From Cupriavidus sp. EM10 (GTDB lineage Bacteria > Pseudomonadota > Gammaproteobacteria > Burkholderiales > Burkholderiaceae), in contig NZ_CP076061.1 in the NCBI RefSeq assembly GCF_018729255.1, positions 62,001-126,000 on the forward strand: DNA of 64,000 nucleotides. The letters run 5' to 3'. A program made the position numbers and the translations under genes. The notes under the pieces were generated by a model. It saw only the letters and a list, made by a program, of their open reading frames with translations, had not been told where the DNA came from and did no database searches. This document shows, piece by piece, positions 55,220 through 62,005 of the stretch (position 1 is the stretch's first letter; each line of letters starts with the position of its first letter).

Positions 55220-55237
55220 TACTGTATAAACGTACAG
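55220..55237. promoter_or_regulatory. LexA (SOS) box upstream of uvrA
   Basis: TACTGTATAAACGTACAG keeps the CTGT-N8-ACAG core of the proteobacterial SOS box exactly. It overlaps a plausible minus-strand promoter (TATAGT just downstream) and lies about 93 bp before the uvrA start. SOS control of uvrA is well known in other species. Confidence 0.8.
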
Positions 55238-55342
55238 CCTTCCTGACAGCTAGAAGACAATTCTGATTTCTCGAGCGGGGCATCATCGCACGCAAAACCT
55301 GGGTCAGAATGCATCCCCACGTTCAAGTCGCCCCCGAGTTGA

Positions 55343-55378
55343 GCAAACTATGTTTGCATAACATTAGCAATAAGCTAA
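55343..55378. promoter_or_regulatory. Paired palindromes upstream of toxin-antitoxin operon
   Basis: GCAAACTATGTTTGC (55343-55357) and TTAGCAATAAGCTAA (55364-55378) are two perfect inverted repeats six bases apart and directly before the toxin ATG at 55386. They are likely operators for autoregulation by the XRE antitoxin. Confidence 0.65.
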
Positions 55379-55385
55379 CATCGGG

Positions 55386-55646
55386 ATGCAGCACGCGATT
55401 GAATTCACCAGACAGGCTACACAGCAGTTGCTGTCGATGCCACGAAACGTGGCCCGCAACATCCGGGCCAAGGTAGGTCTGCTGGCAGCAGACCCTTATG
55501 CGCCGAACCAGAACGTCCGCAAGCTGATGGGCAGAGATGCCTTCCGGCTACGCGTGGGCGACTGGCGGGTCCTGTACCGGATCGAAGCCGGGCAGCTGGT
55601 GTTCGTGGTGCTGACCGTCAAATCACGTGGGAGTGCCTATCAATGA
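55386..55646 (+). CDS. RelE/ParE-family toxin
   Basis: 86 residues. RelE-fold marks: IEFTRQATQQLLSMPRNVAR (first helices) and ADPYAPNQNVRKLMGRDAFR, then LRVGDWRVLYRIEAGQLVFV. The R-G-W-RV-Y-I pattern is that of ribosome-dependent mRNA interferases. It is the first gene of a type II toxin-antitoxin operon, overlapping the antitoxin by ATGA (55643-55646). Toxin-first order is the HigBA/MqsRA style. Confidence 0.88.
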   Translation: MQHAIEFTRQATQQLLSMPRNVARNIRAKVGLLAADPYAPNQNVRKLMGRDAFRLRVGDWRVLYRIEAGQLVFVVLTVKSRGSAYQ

Positions 55647-56023
55647 CCGCGATACAGTTCATTCAACGAGAAGGTAATCGCGAATATGCGATTGTTCCGA
55701 TCGATCTCTGGGAACGCGTCCAGCATCTGTTCGAAGCCATGGAGGACGTCCGGATCCATGACGCCGCCGTCGCTGACGACGACGGCTTCCGCATCCCCGC
55801 CGCCGTGCTGGACGCCCAGCTCGCCGGCGACCATCCCATCAAGGCCTGGCGCGATCATCGCCGCCTGACCCAGGACGCCCTGGCAAACGCCGCCGGCGTC
55901 AGCAAGCCCTACCTGAGCCAGATCGAAAACCGCAAGCGCGACGGCAGCGTGGACGTGCTGCGCGCCCTGGCAACGGCACTCGCGGTGCCGCTGGATTTGC
56001 TGGTGGAGGACCGAGGCGGTTGA
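55643..56023 (+). CDS. XRE-family antitoxin
   Basis: 126 residues. The N-terminal half (REYAIVPIDLWERVQHLFEA) probably folds over the toxin. The C-terminal half is an XRE helix-turn-helix: HRRLTQDALANAAGVSKPYL and SQIENRKRDGSVDVLRALAT. Partner of the RelE/ParE toxin just upstream; binding to the two palindromes before the operon is expected. Confidence 0.88.
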   Translation: MTAIQFIQREGNREYAIVPIDLWERVQHLFEAMEDVRIHDAAVADDDGFRIPAAVLDAQLAGDHPIKAWRDHRRLTQDALANAAGVSKPYLSQIENRKRDGSVDVLRALATALAVPLDLLVEDRGG

Positions 56024-56126
56024 AGGCTTGGCGGCGGTTGCCGGCTCATCGCTTTTCCCGCATCGACCGACAGGTAAAAAGCCGCCGCCCATGAGTGGCG
56101 ACCGAACAACTTGATCGGGAAGGGAT

Positions 56127-56153
56127 TGACCATTTATCGATAAACGATATACT
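56127..56153 (+). promoter_or_regulatory. Promoter and palindrome of higBA
   Basis: TTGACC (56127-56132) and TATACT (56148-56153) flank a perfect 12-bp palindrome TTTATCGATAAA (56133-56144). The spacer is 15 bp, shorter than ideal. The palindrome is well placed for repression by HigA. The toxin ATG is at 56159, so the leader would be extremely short or the transcript leaderless. Confidence 0.55.
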
Positions 56154-56158
56154 CCACC

Positions 56159-56437
56159 ATGATCGTGTCATCCAGTTGCCGCCTGACCCCGGCGTTGTTT
56201 GCGGGCCAGCGAGTTCCACGTTTTGTCAACTTCGGTACCACCGCCGAGCGGAAGTTGGCCATGCTGGAAGCCGCCGTCATCCTAGAAGACCTCGCGACGC
56301 CACCGGGAAATCGGCTCGAGCGCCTGTACAGCGATCGTCCGGACCAGTACAGCATCCGGATCAACGATCAGTGGCGGATCTGTTTCACATGGACGTCTGA
56401 CGGCCCCGCCAATGTCGCCATCATCGATTACCACTGA
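56159..56437 (+). CDS. higB: HigB-type toxin
   Basis: 92 residues. The HigB signature is VPRFVNFGTTAERKLAMLEA, PPGNRLERLYSDRPDQYSIR and INDQWRICFTWTSDGPANVA ending IIDYH. HigB cleaves mRNA on the ribosome. The His/Arg/Asp pattern at the end is intact. Followed 38 bp later by its antitoxin. It lies directly after another TA locus. Confidence 0.9.
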   Translation: MIVSSSCRLTPALFAGQRVPRFVNFGTTAERKLAMLEAAVILEDLATPPGNRLERLYSDRPDQYSIRINDQWRICFTWTSDGPANVAIIDYH

Positions 56438-56475
56438 GCCAACTGGCCGAACTGGTCCGTCATGGAGAAAGCGTC

Positions 56476-56790
56476 ATGCAGAAAATTGAAAACGGCCTGC
56501 GCCCGGTTCATCCGGGCGAAGTCCTTCGCGAGGAATTCCTTGTCCCCCTCGACATGACCGCCAACGCGCTGGCGGGAATGCTGCATGTCACGCCCGCGCG
56601 CATCAATGAGATCGTGCGCGGCGAACGGGGCGTCACTCCGGTCACGGCATTGCGGCTGGCCCGATACTTTGGAGGCACTGCGGAATTCTGGATGAACCTG
56701 CAGCAAACCTATGACCTGAAGATCGCCAGGCTGGAGCATGAGGCCGAGATATTTGCCGAGATCCAGCCGCGGCAGGTAAACCCGGCCTGA
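56476..56790 (+). CDS. higA: HigA-type antitoxin
   Basis: 104 residues. Begins with the conserved LRPVHPGEVLREEFLVPLDM, then the helix-turn-helix ANALAGMLHVTPARINEIVR and RYFGGTAEFWMNLQQTYDLK, all typical of HigA. It binds HigB and the operon promoter. GAGAAAG lies six bases before the ATG. Confidence 0.92.
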   Translation: MQKIENGLRPVHPGEVLREEFLVPLDMTANALAGMLHVTPARINEIVRGERGVTPVTALRLARYFGGTAEFWMNLQQTYDLKIARLEHEAEIFAEIQPRQVNPA

Positions 56791-56815
56791 GGCCCGGGGC
56801 ACTATTTCCAAATCC

Positions 56816-57322
56816 CTACCCCCGCTGCGGCAGCTTCCAGCCCGGCCGGATGAAATGGCAGGTGTAGCCGTTCGGAATCCGCTCGAGGTAGTCCTGGTGC
56901 TCGGGTTCGGCTTCCCAGAACGGGCCGGCCGGGGCGATTTCCGTGACGACCTTGCCGGGCCAGAGGCCCGAGGCGTCCACGTCGGCTGCGGTCTGCTCGG
57001 CGACGCTTTTCTGTTCGTCGTCGAGGTAGTAGATCGCCGAGCGGTAGCTGGTGCCGATATCGTTGCCCTGGCGATTCTTCGTCGTCGGATCGTGGATCTG
57101 GAAGAAGAACTCAAGGATCTGGCGATAGCTGATCTGCTTCGGATCGAACACGATCTCGATGCCTTCGGCATGCGTGCCGTGATGGCGGTAGGTGGCATTC
57201 GGCACGTCGCCACCGGTATAGCCAACGCGGGTGGTCAGCACGCCGGGGTAGCGGCGCAGCAGGTCCTGCATGCCCCAGAAGCAGCCACCGGCCAGGATTG
57301 CGGTTTCGGTTTGAGTCGTCAT
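56816..57322 (-). CDS. msrA: Peptide-methionine (S)-S-oxide reductase
   Basis: 168 residues. Active-site [20 protein letters not shown] with catalytic Cys 14, then [20 protein letters not shown] and [20 protein letters not shown]. It reduces methionine S-sulfoxide in proteins using thioredoxin. The single active-site cysteine is clear; there are no C-terminal recycling cysteines. ATG at 57322 has GGAA seven bases upstream; ATG at 57334 (four codons earlier) is an alternative. Confidence 0.95.
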   Translation of the reverse strand: MTTQTETAILAGGCFWGMQDLLRRYPGVLTTRVGYTGGDVPNATYRHHGTHAEGIEIVFDPKQISYRQILEFFFQIHDPTTKNRQGNDIGTSYRSAIYYLDDEQKSVAEQTAADVDASGLWPGKVVTEIAPAGPFWEAEPEHQDYLERIPNGYTCHFIRPGWKLPQRG

Positions 57323-57390
57323 CGTGGTTTCCATCGCAATACATCGAGCCTCGTAATATACGCATACCCCACGAAAATCGCTTGATCGCC

Positions 57391-58005
57391 ATGAAGTCCC
57401 CCCAACGCGCACAGGGTGTCATCCAGACCCTGCAGCGCGAGATCGCCGCCTGCACCGAGTGCGCGGCCGCGTTGCCCGCCGGGCCGCGGCCCGTGGTGCA
57501 GTTCAGCGGCACGTCGCGGATTGTCGTTATCAGCCAGGCGCCCGGATCGCGCGTCCATGCCAGCGGCGTACCGTTCGACGATCCGAGCGGAGACCGGCTG
57601 CGCGCGTGGATGGGAGTCAGCAAGGATGAGTTCTACGACGCCTCGCGCGTCGCCATCATGCCGATGGGCTTCTGCTATCCAGGCAAGGGGAAGAGCGGCG
57701 ACCTGCCGCCACGGCGCGAGTGCGCGCCCCTCTGGCACCAACGTGTGCTGGACTGCCTGCCCGCCGATCGGCTGACGCTGCTGGTCGGCACCTATGCCCA
57801 GGCAGCCTACCTGCCCCGGCTGCCTGCGCAGCGGAAGCGGTCGATAACCGACCTAGTCGCCGATTTCCGAAATTTTGGGGCTAATGTGTTCCCGGTGCCG
57901 CATCCATCGTGGCGCGTGGTGCTCTGGATGCGCCAGCACCCGTGGTTCGAGGCGGAGTTGTTGCCGGCGCTGCAGGCGGCGGTGCGGATGCGGCTGACAG
58001 GCTGA
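57391..58005 (+). CDS. Uracil-DNA glycosylase superfamily protein
   Basis: 204 residues. [20 protein letters not shown] is the motif A-like region of UDG-superfamily proteins, [20 protein letters not shown] follows, and [20 protein letters not shown] carries the HPS motif. The N-terminal CTECAAAL has fewer Cys than the iron-sulfur family 4 enzymes, so it belongs to the UDG-like group whose repair activity is often unproven. Divergent from msrA, convergent with the antiporter gene. Confidence 0.8.
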   Translation: MKSPQRAQGVIQTLQREIAACTECAAALPAGPRPVVQFSGTSRIVVISQAPGSRVHASGVPFDDPSGDRLRAWMGVSKDEFYDASRVAIMPMGFCYPGKGKSGDLPPRRECAPLWHQRVLDCLPADRLTLLVGTYAQAAYLPRLPAQRKRSITDLVADFRNFGANVFPVPHPSWRVVLWMRQHPWFEAELLPALQAAVRMRLTG

Positions 58006-58016
58006 GCGGCGGCCGG

Positions 58017-59243
58017 TCAGTGGTCACGCATCCGCAATGTGGCAAGTGTGAATGGCTTGGCGAGTATCGTGGTGGCCAACGCCATCAGCAGCAGCCCCGA
58101 GAACGCCGGCGTGCTGATCAGACGGTTTTCCAGCAGGATTGCCAGCACCACAACTTCCATCAGTCCCTTGGTCTGCGCCAGCGCGCCGGCAGCCCAGGCG
58201 TCGCGCCGGCCAAGACCGGCCCAACGCGCCGGCAGCGCGGTACCCGCCATCTTGCCCACCACGGCCACCACGGTCGTCAGCGCGAACACGATCAGTGCAT
58301 CCACGCCCGCCGTATTCAGGTCGGTGCGCAGCCCGGTCATCAGGAAAAAGAACGGCATCAGCACCACCACCGTGGTCGGCTCCAGTTGCTTGCCGATATC
58401 GGCGGCCAGCTTGCGCGGCAGCACCACACCAGCCAGGAATCCGCCCAGGATGTAGTGCAGGCCGATCAGCTCCGACGCGCAGGCGGACGCGAAAATCAGC
58501 ACCGCCACGGCCGCCAGCCGGGCATCGTGACCGTGCATGGCCGGCAACCAGCGCGCCAGCAGTGGCCGCACCAGTCCGAACATGACCGCCAGATAGACTG
58601 CGCCGCCCGCCACCAGTTGCAGCGGCTGCGCGGCGGCCTGGCCGGTGCTGGCCAGGATGCACGACAACACGATCCAGATGGCGGCGTCGCTGAACGCCGA
58701 ACAGGCCAGCGCCAGGCGCCCGGCCGTGGTGTCGGTCAGATTCATCTCACGCAGGATGGCGCCCAGCACCGGCAACGCGGTGACGGCCATCGACACCCCC
58801 ACGGCAATCGCGAACTGCCACGTGGTGGCCGCTTCGCCCGCCAAGGCGGGCCGCCAGATGCCCAGCCCATAGCCCGCGCCCATCCCCAGCACGAATGGCA
58901 GCGCCACGCACCCGGGCGCGGCCCACAGGGCGATGCGGCGCAAGCCCTTGGCCTCGGGCCCGCCAACGTGCAGCCCGGACAGGAACGCAAACAGCACCAC
59001 GGCCAGCCACTGCAGCCCGGACAGCGCAGTGAGCTTCTGCGTGCCGAACAGCGCTTGCCAGCTATCGGGCGACAGCGCGCCCAGCACGGACGGCCCCAGC
59101 ACGATCCCGCCCGCGATCTGCATCACCACCAATGGCACGATGCCACCCATCCGCAGGCCCCGCCAAAGCACCAGCGGCACGCCGACGACAAGGCAGGCCT
59201 GGACAAAGAAGATGGCAACCGGATTCAGTGCGGACGGATTCAT
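58017..59243 (-). CDS. CPA2-type cation:proton antiporter
   Basis: 408 residues with 12-13 membrane helices. Family marks: GIVPLVVMQIAGGIVLGPSV, FAFLSGLHVG, VTALPVLGAILREMNL and GGFLAGVVLPRKL. Many CPA2 (KefB/NapA-like) members have a DD or ND pair in helix 5; here CSAFSDAAIWIV gives a single Asp, so electroneutral K+ or Na+/H+ exchange is likely. There is no C-terminal RCK domain. Start ATG 59243. Confidence 0.88.
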   Translation of the reverse strand: MNPSALNPVAIFFVQACLVVGVPLVLWRGLRMGGIVPLVVMQIAGGIVLGPSVLGALSPDSWQALFGTQKLTALSGLQWLAVVLFAFLSGLHVGGPEAKGLRRIALWAAPGCVALPFVLGMGAGYGLGIWRPALAGEAATTWQFAIAVGVSMAVTALPVLGAILREMNLTDTTAGRLALACSAFSDAAIWIVLSCILASTGQAAAQPLQLVAGGAVYLAVMFGLVRPLLARWLPAMHGHDARLAAVAVLIFASACASELIGLHYILGGFLAGVVLPRKLAADIGKQLEPTTVVVLMPFFFLMTGLRTDLNTAGVDALIVFALTTVVAVVGKMAGTALPARWAGLGRRDAWAAGALAQTKGLMEVVVLAILLENRLISTPAFSGLLLMALATTILAKPFTLATLRMRDH

Positions 59244-59346
59244 GAGACGGCGTGGGTATGGCGTGCTGGGGGTGACACAGGTCATGCGGATGCTGCGGCG
59301 GCCCGCACGCGGACCCGCGATGATACGGGAATGCCGATGACAGCCG

Positions 59347-59817
59347 TCATCCGAGCGGCAGCGCCGTGCTGTAGAGAACCTGCTTCAGGGCGAAGCTGGA
59401 CCGGATGCTGGCCACGCCCGGAATCCGCGTGATCTGGTCGATGATCAGGCGCTCCAGCGCTTCGACATCGGGCACCACTACGCGCAGCAGGTAGTCGGCA
59501 TCGCCCGACATCAGGTAGCACTCCATCACCTGCGGAAGCGCGCCGATCTTCCGTTCGAAGGTGTCCAGCGTCTCCCGGCGCTGCTTGTCCAGCGACACGG
59601 AGATGAACACCACCACCTTCAGGCCCAGCCGGCGGGCGTCCAGCAGCGTCACGCGACGCGAAATCACGCCGATCTTCTCCAGGCGCTTGACCCGCGCCAG
59701 GCACGGCGACGGCGACAGGTTGATCCGGCTCGCCAGTTCCACATTGGTCAGGCTGCCGTCACGCTGCAGCTCGCCCAGGATTCGGATGTCGGTAGCGTCC
59801 AGATCGATGTCCAGCAT
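59347..59817 (-). CDS. Lrp/AsnC-family regulator, copy A
   Basis: 156 residues. [23 protein letters not shown] and [20 protein letters not shown]; ligand RAM domain: [20 protein letters not shown]. Divergent from the EamA exporter gene with 145 bp between them, a usual pairing in which the regulator controls an amino-acid exporter. The frame is open upstream, but the ATG at 59817 fits the family start. Confidence 0.9.
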   Translation of the reverse strand: MLDIDLDATDIRILGELQRDGSLTNVELASRINLSPSPCLARVKRLEKIGVISRRVTLLDARRLGLKVVVFISVSLDKQRRETLDTFERKIGALPQVMECYLMSGDADYLLRVVVPDVEALERLIIDQITRIPGVASIRSSFALKQVLYSTALPLG

Positions 59818-59962
59818 GTTCAGCTTCACAGGTTTGATTTGCCAGCATTCTATGCCGTATCGCGCTGCTGCGACAGTGTGATCCGGACAATGCTGCGGTG
59901 CAAGGAACCGTAGACTTCTGGACATTCGGCCAGCCGCGGCCGCCTCGATTCTTTACCCTTTC

Positions 59963-60889
59963 ATGTCTGTCTCGTCCTCCGCCGGCAGCGCCCGCACTGC
60001 CCCGCTCAAGTCGTTCCTGCCGCTGATCGGCGCCGTCGTCATCTGGGGCGGCAACTGGCCCGTCATGAAATTCGGGCTGTCGCATGTCAGCCCGTTGTGG
60101 TTTGCCGCGCTGCGCTTCGGCTCGGCGGCCCTGATCAGCCTGGTGGTGCTGGCCGCGCTGCAGCGGCTGCGCCTGCCGTCGCGCGAGGAATGGCCGCTGG
60201 TATTCAGCGTGGGCCTCCTGCAGATGGCGGCCTTTACCGCGCTGGCGCTGTGGGCGCTGCAATACGTGGCACCGGGGCGCGCCTCGGTGGTGGCCTATGC
60301 CACGGCGATCTGGGTGATTCCGCTGTCGTCGCTGGTGCTGGGCGAGCGGCCCTCGCGCTGGCAGTGGCTGGCCACGGGCTTCAGCTACGCCGGAATTGCC
60401 GTGATCGTCGCGCCGGCGCTGGGCGGCTGGGAGCTTCATACGGTGATGGGCCTGACGATGCTGCTTGGCGCGTCGCTCGCCTGGTCGGTCAGCATCATCC
60501 ATCTGCGCGCCCATCGCCATGTGCGGCTTGGCGCCGAGATGATTCCATGGGAATGCGCGGTGGCGACGGTGCCGCTGGTTTTGCTGGCCCTGCTGCGCGA
60601 TGGCGCGCCCGATCTGGCCGCCATTGGCGAAATCTGGCCCGCCGTGTTCTACACCGGCCCGCTGGCCACGGCACTGACCTTTATCGTCGTGCTGAACGTG
60701 ACGCAGTCGCTGCCGCCGGCGGCTACGTCGATCGCCATGCTTGGCGTGCCGCTGCTTGGCCTGGTGCTGTCCGCCCTGGCCTGGCACGAGCGGATTTCGG
60801 CGGATCTGTCGGCCGGCCTCGGCCTGATCGCGCTGGGCGTGGTCACTACCGCCCTGGCGCCCCGCCTGGGGCGGCTGGCTGCGCGCTGA
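59963..60889 (+). CDS. EamA/DMT-family transporter
   Basis: 308 residues with ten membrane helices and two EamA halves (IGAVVIWGGNWPVMKFGLSH; VMGLTMLLGASLAWSVSIIH). DMT proteins of this type export amino acids or metabolites. Flanked on both sides by Lrp-family genes, one divergent and one convergent. Confidence 0.9.
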   Translation: MSVSSSAGSARTAPLKSFLPLIGAVVIWGGNWPVMKFGLSHVSPLWFAALRFGSAALISLVVLAALQRLRLPSREEWPLVFSVGLLQMAAFTALALWALQYVAPGRASVVAYATAIWVIPLSSLVLGERPSRWQWLATGFSYAGIAVIVAPALGGWELHTVMGLTMLLGASLAWSVSIIHLRAHRHVRLGAEMIPWECAVATVPLVLLALLRDGAPDLAAIGEIWPAVFYTGPLATALTFIVVLNVTQSLPPAATSIAMLGVPLLGLVLSALAWHERISADLSAGLGLIALGVVTTALAPRLGRLAAR

Positions 60890-60898
60890 ACGGGCGGC

Positions 60899-61369
60899 TC
60901 ACGGGTCGACCGACAGCTCGCGCTTCAGCGTCCGAAGCACGAACGTGGAATGGCTGTGCCGCAGGCCCGGCAGCTTGTAAAGCTTGTGGCGCAGGAATTC
61001 CTCGTAGCCTTCGGTGCCGGCCACGGCCACCTTGATCAGATAGTCGTACTCGCCCGTCAGCAGATGGGCTTCCAGCACCTCTGGCAATTCGGCCAGCGCC
61101 TCGCCAAAGCGGTGCAGCATATCGTCGTCGTGACGGTCCAGCGTGACCTCGATCAGCACGGTGTCGGGCAGGCCTAGCGCCTTCTGGTTCAGCAGCGCCG
61201 CGTAGCCGCCGATGACCCCCGCGTCCTCCATCGCCTTGACCCGGTTCCAGCATGGCGTGGCGGACAGCCCCACCCGCTCGGCCAGCCTGGCGTTGGAAAT
61301 CCGCCCATCGCGGCGCAGTTCGCGCAGGATGCGGCGGTCGATGTCGTCGAGTTTGGGAACATTCGTCAT
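60899..61369 (-). CDS. Lrp/AsnC-family regulator, copy B
   Basis: 156 residues. LDDIDRRILRELRRDGRISN, RLAERVGLSATPCWNRVKAM and LEAHLLTGEYDYLIKVAVAG are the HTH and effector regions. Only about one third of residues match copy A, so they are not recent duplicates. Divergent from the small ACT-like gene at 61556 and convergent with the exporter. Confidence 0.92.
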   Translation of the reverse strand: MTNVPKLDDIDRRILRELRRDGRISNARLAERVGLSATPCWNRVKAMEDAGVIGGYAALLNQKALGLPDTVLIEVTLDRHDDDMLHRFGEALAELPEVLEAHLLTGEYDYLIKVAVAGTEGYEEFLRHKLYKLPGLRHSHSTFVLRTLKRELSVDP

Positions 61370-61555
61370 GGCGTTCGGGCCTGAAAAGAAGATTCAGGCG
61401 CAAATCTACACCATGACGGATGATTATTCTCTATTCGCGCAAGAACTCGAGAAAATTCAAAAGCCCATTTTCGGCCATGGCTGATAAATTGTCCGGACTG
61501 CTTGCGAATCACATCGCCTGCCCGACATTGCCTCAAACGCCACCCGGAATCCGCC

Positions 61556-61846
61556 ATGCCTGCCCTCGATCTTTCCCTCCGCCTCGACCGCTCTGCCCTG
61601 AGCGACACCTTCGGCAGCCTGGAATGGGTGCTCGCCAACGCCCGTCGTACGGGGCTGTCGCTGCAGCAGATGACGTTCGACGCGGAGCGCGCCAACGCGG
61701 TCAAGCTGGTCTGCCACGCCGATACGGTCGAGTTGCTGGAACTGTTCGTGCGGCGCGTTGCGCATGGCGTGGACCTGGAGATCGTCGACGCCGAATTCAC
61801 GGACGAGAATGAAGCCCTGGACGAAGCCGAGCCACTGGCTGCCTGA
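61556..61846 (+). CDS. Small ACT-like protein
   Basis: 96 residues: LDLSLRLDRSALSDTFGSLE, LANARRTGLSLQQMTFDAER and ELFVRRVAHGVDLEIVDAEF give the beta-alpha-beta-beta-alpha-beta order of an ACT domain, similar in length to IlvM-type small subunits. The ligand is unknown. Divergent from Lrp copy B, so it may be that regulator's target. Confidence 0.5.
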   Translation: MPALDLSLRLDRSALSDTFGSLEWVLANARRTGLSLQQMTFDAERANAVKLVCHADTVELLELFVRRVAHGVDLEIVDAEFTDENEALDEAEPLAA

Positions 61847-62005
61847 ACGCTCCACATCAATCGAGGATGTTTATGCGCTGAAACGCACGTTGCGTCGCTG
61901 TGTCGCATGGCGGCGCGACATGCGGCTCCGTATCCTCTCGGTCGAGCCTAACAAGAAAATAGCGATAGGCCGTGTCGGCCTCCGGCGCGGTCTTCGACCA
62001 GAGGA

